Below, one piece after another: positions 15,066 to 18,327 of a DNA stretch of 18,327 bases. The notes below the pieces were generated by a model. The model saw nothing but the letters and a program-made list of their open reading frames with translations, searched no databases and was not told where the DNA came from. Positions within the stretch are counted from its first letter, which is position 1. The number at the start of each line of letters is the position of its first letter. Source of the stretch: Sulfurimonas sp. (GTDB lineage Bacteria > Campylobacterota > Campylobacteria > Campylobacterales > Sulfurimonadaceae); NCBI GenBank assembly GCA_021157665.1, contig JAGGWE010000135.1, forward strand, positions 1-18,327, written 5' to 3'. Both the position numbers and the translations under genes were made by a program.

Positions 15066-16481
15066 TTATTTTTTAGATTTTAGATTTCGTTTTTTAGATT
15101 TTATTTTTTCTTGATATTTTTTGCGTTTTATAATAATACTTTCTCGAATATTATTAAACTTATCTATATCATTATCTTTCATCCCTATTTTTGCATGTGC
15201 AATATCCTCACCCATATCAATTTTAAGTAAATCAGATTTTTTCATAGCTAAAATTTGTGAAGAGAATACACTACGATGTCCTGTCATTAAAAAACTTATT
15301 ACCACCGAAATAGCAGCATAGTGAGCAACTTCAAGACCAAATAATTCCATTGCCATAATAGTTGCAGCAATTGGTGAATTAGTTGTTCCTGCTAATACAC
15401 TAATAAAGCCAAGAGCAGCAAAAAAAGTAACTTGATCATTGCCTATCATTGTTCCAAACCAGTGACCACTAGTAGCACCTATATAGAAGATAGGTGTTAC
15501 AATGCCACCACTACCACCAACACCAAGCGTTATAGAAGTAAATAATGTTTTAAAGAAAAAGGTATACCATGGAATATCAATAGGAATATAATTATATACT
15601 GTCAGCATCTCATCTATTGTATCAAGCCCTAAACCAAAATATTGTTCCCCAACGACTAAAGATAGTAAAATTAAAATAACACCACCAAAAAAGGCTTTAA
15701 AATATCTATTCATAGGGATTTTTGAGATAATTTTTGATACTTTATTTAACATAGTAATTGTAAAATCGGATATAACACCAAAGAAGATTCCAGCTAAAAC
15801 AACTTGCATAATTAGAGGTAAATCAAGTCCAACTTGCTGTTGAAAATGTATATTAAAATATGTATATTCTATGCCTAAATATTGTGCTGTAGAAAATGCA
15901 GAAAAACCTGCAATAAAAGATGGTAGCAAAACATTATAACGAATAAGACCTACTATTAATACTTCTACACCAAAAATAGCCCCTGCTATTGGTGTACCAA
16001 AAACAGATGCAAATCCAGCTCCAATACCACATATTACAAGTATTTTTCGATCGTCTTTATTAAAATGAAAAATATCAGAAACTAAAGAAGACATACCTGC
16101 ACCAATTTGAGCACCAGGACCCTCTTTACCAACTGAACCTCCAGTAAAAATAGTTAATACTGTAGTCAGTAATTTAACAGGTATAACTGCAAGATCTATT
16201 TTACCACTCTTTTTATGAACAGCCTCTATAACTTTTTCTGTACCATGCCCATGTGCATCTGGAGCAAATTTCTTTACTAACCATACTGTCAAAACTAAAG
16301 CAAAAGGTAATAGATAATAATGTTTAAAGGGTAATAAAGATTGACTCTCTTCTGAAAATTGTAAAATTTTTAAAAATAGTGTAACAGTAGCACCAATGAT
16401 TACACCTACCATAGAAGAAAGCACTAACCATTTTGTCACACTCATAAATATACTAAACTGCTCAATAGCATGATTTTTCAT
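15066..16481 (-). CDS. ClC-family chloride channel/antiporter-like membrane protein
   Basis: Voltage-gated ClC-family anion transporter, 471 residues, many membrane segments, inner membrane. The GKEGP motif (118-122) contains the external gating Glu120, equal to Glu148 of E. coli ClC. The third ion-binding motif reads GSGGIVTPIFYIGATSG. Two positions depart from the E. coli pattern: GSGIP is replaced by GHGTE (78-82), and the internal proton Glu203 aligns by eye with Val174 (FGVEVLIVG), as in ClC channels. Whether it is a channel or exchanger, and for which anion, is open. There is no CBS domain; the tail (about 450-471) is very Lys/Arg-rich. The start ATG has only weak ribosome-site resemblance (GATGAGAAT). 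It is the first gene of a probable ClC-folE-fliI transcript. Confidence 0.9.
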   Translation of the reverse strand: MKNHAIEQFSIFMSVTKWLVLSSMVGVIIGATVTLFLKILQFSEESQSLLPFKHYYLLPFALVLTVWLVKKFAPDAHGHGTEKVIEAVHKKSGKIDLAVIPVKLLTTVLTIFTGGSVGKEGPGAQIGAGMSSLVSDIFHFNKDDRKILVICGIGAGFASVFGTPIAGAIFGVEVLIVGLIRYNVLLPSFIAGFSAFSTAQYLGIEYTYFNIHFQQQVGLDLPLIMQVVLAGIFFGVISDFTITMLNKVSKIISKIPMNRYFKAFFGGVILILLSLVVGEQYFGLGLDTIDEMLTVYNYIPIDIPWYTFFFKTLFTSITLGVGGSGGIVTPIFYIGATSGHWFGTMIGNDQVTFFAALGFISVLAGTTNSPIAATIMAMELFGLEVAHYAAISVVISFLMTGHRSVFSSQILAMKKSDLLKIDMGEDIAHAKIGMKDNDIDKFNNIRESIIIKRKKYQEKIKSKKRNLKSKK

Positions 16482-16498
16482 ATTCTCATCTTTCTAAG

Positions 16499-16521
16499 AT
16501 TATACTCTATAAAATATTATA
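16499..16521 (-). promoter_or_regulatory. Candidate promoter elements for the ClC-folE-fliI unit
   Basis: On the minus strand, TATAAT occurs at 16521-16516 and again at 16504-16499, between the RNase J terminator and the ClC start. No good -35 box is seen for either. Either could be the -10 element. Confidence 0.35.
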
Positions 16522-16552
16522 ATAGATAAAATACTTAGCAGTTACAAATATT

Positions 16553-16579
16553 GGCATGTGGAAAATATTTTCACATGCC
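16553..16579 (-). terminator. Hairpin after the RNase J gene
   Basis: GGCATGTG (16553-16560) pairs with CACATGCC (16572-16579), and after one bulged G the inner AAAA/TTTT also pairs around TA. It lies 14 bases downstream of the RNase J stop. The following minus-strand sequence has only a weak T-run. The 16553-16561 segment is an exact GGCATGTGG motif, so the stem is an inverted pair of that motif. Confidence 0.65.
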
Positions 16580-16593
16580 CTACTACTTAGAAC

Positions 16594-18327
16594 CTAAGAC
16601 ACCAATACATGTGGAACGATTAATGGATATTTCTTCATCTTTCTATAAATATGTTTTCTAACAATTTGACGAAGATCATTCTCTAATGCTCTTGAATTCT
16701 CAATCATACCATCTTTAAGATGAAATAAAAAATGTTCAATTACATCTTCCATCTCTTTAGCAAATGCTTTATCTTGTCTATCTGCAACAATACCAAATGT
16801 TGTAACTTTAGGTTTTGCCTGCATTTTAGAGTGTTGTCCATCAACTTGAACTACCATCATAACAATACCGTCAGATGCAAGTTTTTGACGATCAAGAACT
16901 ATATCATCATCAATCTGATGATTATTTTGGTTATCAATATATGTTTTACCAGTTTTAACTGTTTTCACTTTTCTCATATATTTTGGTGCAATCTCTATCT
17001 GCTCACCATCAGTCATAAGAAGGATATTTCTCTCAGGAACACCACAAATCATACCAGTCTCTTTATGTCGCATAACATGGTTATACTCACCATGAACTGG
17101 TAAAAAGAATTTAGGATTAACTAAACGAAGCATAAGTTTTTGCTCCTCAATAGAAGCATGTCCTGAAACATGAATATCTTTACTTGAGTGAACTCTAGCC
17201 CCTGCTCTTTGAAGATGATTTAACATACCAGAGATACTTCCCTCATTACCAGGAATAGCACGAGAAGATAAAACGATTAAATCTGTTGGCTTGATTTTAA
17301 TATGTCTATGCTCCCCAATCGACATTCTAAATAATGCAGAGTTTGGTTCACCTTGAGAACCAGTTGTCACGATAAGAACATCTTTATCATTCATATGAGC
17401 AACTTCATCAGCATCTATAAAGATATTTTTAGGGAATCTAATATAATCATATTGCATTGCAATCTCTATATTTCTTTCCATTGAACGACCAATTACACAA
17501 ACTTTACGACCGTATTTAACTCCGTACTGAATCGCTTGTTGAACACGGTGAATGTTTGATGAAAAAGTTGAAAGAAGTACACGACCCTCAGCCTTAGCAA
17601 AAACTCTATCAAGAGCAGGTCCAACACTTAACTCTGATGGAGTTGGTAAAACATTATAAGAGTTAGTAGAATCACTTAAAAGACAAAGAACACCTTTTTC
17701 TCCATAGTAAGCAAGTCTATGTAAATCTGCTGTATAACCATCTACTGGAGAATGATCAATTTTAAAATCACCTGTGTGAATAACTGTTCCAGCATCAGTA
17801 GTAATAGCCAATGATGAAGAATCTAAGATTGAGTGAGTCATGTGCATCCACTCTATTTTAAAATCATTACCAATTTCATAAATCTTTCTTTTTTCAACTG
17901 GATTAAAATATCTTCTATGCTCTTTTATATGATGTTCATCAAACTTATTACCAATCATCGCTAAAGGTAATGAAGTAGCATAAATAGGAAACTGCATCTC
18001 TTTATAAAGATAAGGCATTGCACCGATATGATCTTCATGAGCATGTGTAATAATTACAGCAACAATTTTTTTTCTAATCTCTCTAAGATATGAAAAATCT
18101 GGTACTAAAATATCAACACCATGCATATCTTCATCTGGAAAACTCATCCCAACATCAACTAAAATTGCTTCTTTTTCTGTTTCAAAAACTGTAATATTTC
18201 CACCAATCTCACCAAGTCCACCAAGTGGAGTGATACGAATTTTTGCAGTAGAGTTTAAATCTAATTTATAATGAGGGTTAAGTCTTTGTTTATGCCCCTC
18301 TTGATTTAATACAACAAACTTTTTTAA
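16594..18327 (-). CDS. rnj: Ribonuclease J (5' end outside window)
   Basis: Metallo-beta-lactamase/beta-CASP ribonuclease that degrades and processes RNA, with 5' exonuclease and endonuclease activity; in Helicobacter it is the central enzyme of RNA decay with a DEAD-box helicase. 577 residues are visible and the frame stays open to the window edge, so the Met at 18147 is internal. Upstream of it the conserved PLGGLGEIGGN strand and LVDVGMSFPDEDMHGVD are read through, preceded by a further stretch that fits the N-terminal extension seen in Helicobacter RNase J. Catalytic metal ligands are in THAHEDH. Later landmarks are STFSSNIHRV, TGSQGEPNS, the beta-CASP region SSRAIPGNE, HVSGHAS and PVHGEYNH. 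The similarity to the Helicobacter protein continues to the C-terminus, which is complete. A hairpin follows the stop. Confidence 0.95.
   Translation of the reverse strand, partial: LKKFVVLNQEGHKQRLNPHYKLDLNSTAKIRITPLGGLGEIGGNITVFETEKEAILVDVGMSFPDEDMHGVDILVPDFSYLREIRKKIVAVIITHAHEDHIGAMPYLYKEMQFPIYATSLPLAMIGNKFDEHHIKEHRRYFNPVEKRKIYEIGNDFKIEWMHMTHSILDSSSLAITTDAGTVIHTGDFKIDHSPVDGYTADLHRLAYYGEKGVLCLLSDSTNSYNVLPTPSELSVGPALDRVFAKAEGRVLLSTFSSNIHRVQQAIQYGVKYGRKVCVIGRSMERNIEIAMQYDYIRFPKNIFIDADEVAHMNDKDVLIVTTGSQGEPNSALFRMSIGEHRHIKIKPTDLIVLSSRAIPGNEGSISGMLNHLQRAGARVHSSKDIHVSGHASIEEQKLMLRLVNPKFFLPVHGEYNHVMRHKETGMICGVPERNILLMTDGEQIEIAPKYMRKVKTVKTGKTYIDNQNNHQIDDDIVLDRQKLASDGIVMMVVQVDGQHSKMQAKPKVTTFGIVADRQDKAFAKEMEDVIEHFLFHLKDGMIENSRALENDLRQIVRKHIYRKMKKYPLIVPHVLVS

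Noticed and set aside
16732..17103. Plus-strand open frame opposite the RNase J gene
   Set aside because: Its composition (many Ile, Asn, His, Phe) fits the reverse of a coding frame and it has no homology I recognise.
18145..18147. ATG at 18147 (minus) as start of RNase J
   Set aside because: It falls inside the conserved metallo-beta-lactamase core; PLGGLGEIGGN is encoded upstream in the same open frame.
1..18327. CRISPR arrays, insertion sequences, prophage or defence genes
   Set aside because: No repeat-spacer pattern, transposase, integrase or terminal repeats were seen; all sizeable open frames on the coding strand are accounted for.

Overview
The window looks like chromosomal DNA of a sulfur-metabolising, motile member of the Campylobacterota, nearest in character to Sulfurimonas, Sulfuricurvum or Arcobacter-type bacteria. 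The reasons are the low GC content, the type II sulfide:quinone oxidoreductase, the polysulfide-reductase-type molybdoenzymes, and an RNase J that matches the Helicobacter form closely along its length. Genus assignment is inference. No transposase, integrase, tRNA, rRNA or CRISPR array was seen, and no gap between genes reaches 300 bases.

Positions 1-1373 hold the 3' end of a type II sqr gene, a monohaem cytochrome c lipoprotein gene and a strong terminator. A separate gene (1452-2603) encodes an unusual fusion of a cytochrome b561 membrane domain with a C-terminal dihaem cytochrome c.

Positions 2667-7034 hold a complete psrABC-type unit: a Tat-exported molybdopterin subunit, a subunit with four [4Fe-4S] motifs and an NrfD-type membrane anchor, closed by a perfectly palindromic terminator. 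Positions 7138-10965 form a second, partly duplicated unit: a secreted DUF1566 (Lcl-type) protein, a second psrA, a second psrB, and a small secreted protein whose last residue is cysteine. This unit has no psrC. Its PsrB lacks one cluster-ligand cysteine (Ser99), at the position where NarH has Trp. Together the region encodes sulfide oxidation to the quinone pool and quinol-linked reduction of polysulfide or a similar sulfur compound.

Positions 10977-13097 encode a cytoplasmic protein with a beta-propeller-like N-terminal half and an all-helical C-terminal half. It converges on, and overlaps by 17 bases, a minus-strand block in the order RNase J (5' end cut off by the window), terminator, ClC transporter, folE, fliI.

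The least expected signal is a short motif, GGCATGTGG/CCACATGCC. It occurs four times exactly, and its 7-base core occurs twelve times by eye. Two inverted pairs form terminator stems, the pattern of DNA uptake sequences in other bacteria, and one copy contains the fliI start codon. Other points of note are the Ser99 substitution in PsrB2, the cysteine-terminated protein downstream of it, and an anti-Shine-Dalgarno-like leader directly before fliI.
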